Assembly (NCBI RefSeq): GCF_900116005.1
Contig: NZ_FOYI01000002.1
Location: 372,001 to 436,000, forward strand
Source: Poseidonocella sedimentorum
GTDB lineage: Bacteria; Pseudomonadota; Alphaproteobacteria; Rhodobacterales; Rhodobacteraceae
Reading direction: 5' to 3'
DNA: 64,000 bases
Below the pieces are notes generated by a model. It was not told the DNA's origin. It was given only the letters and a program-made list of their open reading frames with translations, and did not search any database. Below are positions 63,960 to 64,000 of this stretch, in pieces. The translations under genes and the position numbers were made by a program. How positions within the stretch are numbered: position 1 is the first letter of the stretch; each line of letters starts with the position of its first letter.

Positions 63960-64000
63960 TTAGAAAAAGCTCTGCGGATCGATGTCGATGACAAGGCGCA
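63960..64000 (-). CDS. priA: Probable primosomal protein N' (PriA), C-terminal end only
   Basis: Only 41 bases are in the window. On the minus strand they read RLVIDIDPQSFF followed by TAA (63962-63960). The R-x-x-x-D-x-D-P-x-x-F-hydrophobic ending is typical of bacterial PriA helicases, which restart stalled replication forks. The assignment rests on these 12 residues only. Confidence 0.55.
   Translation of the reverse strand, partial: RLVIDIDPQSFF

Overview
The window reads as chromosomal DNA of a high-GC alphaproteobacterium, most likely a Rhodobacteraceae (roseobacter-type) member. The basis is very GC-rich third codon positions, dense ATGA-overlapped operons, tripartite tricarboxylate (TTT), TRAP and polyamine ABC uptake systems, leuC-leuD-leuB order and a glnK-amtB pair. 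No phage, transposase, CRISPR array or rRNA was seen. One tRNA-Pro(CGG) is present at 14.7 kb. The assignment is inferred from gene content, not from a search.

Region 1 (1-10.25 kb) is an accessory catabolic island. A divergent 2-keto-4-pentenoate hydratase-like gene runs off the left edge. A TctCBA transporter is followed by a TIM-barrel isomerase, an enolase-superfamily enzyme and a TetR regulator. A second transcript then carries a Gfo/Idh/MocA oxidoreductase, a DUF993 (DHDPS-like) protein and a second TIM-barrel isomerase. Three copies of a 14-bp inverted repeat (YTACYA-nn-YGGTAR) lie exactly at the two promoter regions, so the TetR protein probably controls the whole set. The substrate is unknown; a sugar-acid-like carboxylate is the simplest reading. 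This is the best candidate here for an undescribed system.

Region 2 (10.5-14.5 kb) holds a DevBCA-type exporter (fusion protein, permease, ATPase) convergent with a transglutaminase-like protease. Region 3 (14.7-25 kb) is mostly core: tRNA-Pro, an EamA exporter, leuB/leuD/leuC with an inserted secreted EEP-fold protein that seems to start at a CTG codon, xthA, a CnoX-like thioredoxin, a Lon-N-domain protein, a Trm112-like protein, amtB and glnK. Region 4 (25-35 kb) has a penicillin-binding protein 1A, MlaC and MlaA, a type I secretion ATPase and fusion protein, and an operon of RidA, glycerophosphodiesterase, FemAB-like and pterin dehydratase genes.

Region 5 (34.9-50 kb) begins with an alpha-glucosidase, then a polyamine block: PotFGHI-like uptake, a PuuB-like oxidase, a divergent GntR regulator, a class III aminotransferase, and a second spermidine/putrescine-type ABC operon whose two permeases have unusual extra segments and which contains a DUF1330 gene. 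Two copies of a 52-bp double palindrome flank the glucosidase/oxidase/permease stretch in opposite orientation.

Region 6 (50-64 kb) is mixed housekeeping: MscS channel, a protein made of five 49-residue repeats, SRPBCC protein, peroxiredoxin, ferredoxin-reductase-like flavoprotein, rsmD, an orphan TRAP receptor, map (TTG start), sfsA, a CinA-N protein, an acetyltransferase and an OmpA-like protein. It ends with a surface-sugar group (SDR epimerase, sugar transferase, CapD-like dehydratase), a 60-residue membrane protein with a terminator, and the C-terminus of a probable priA.
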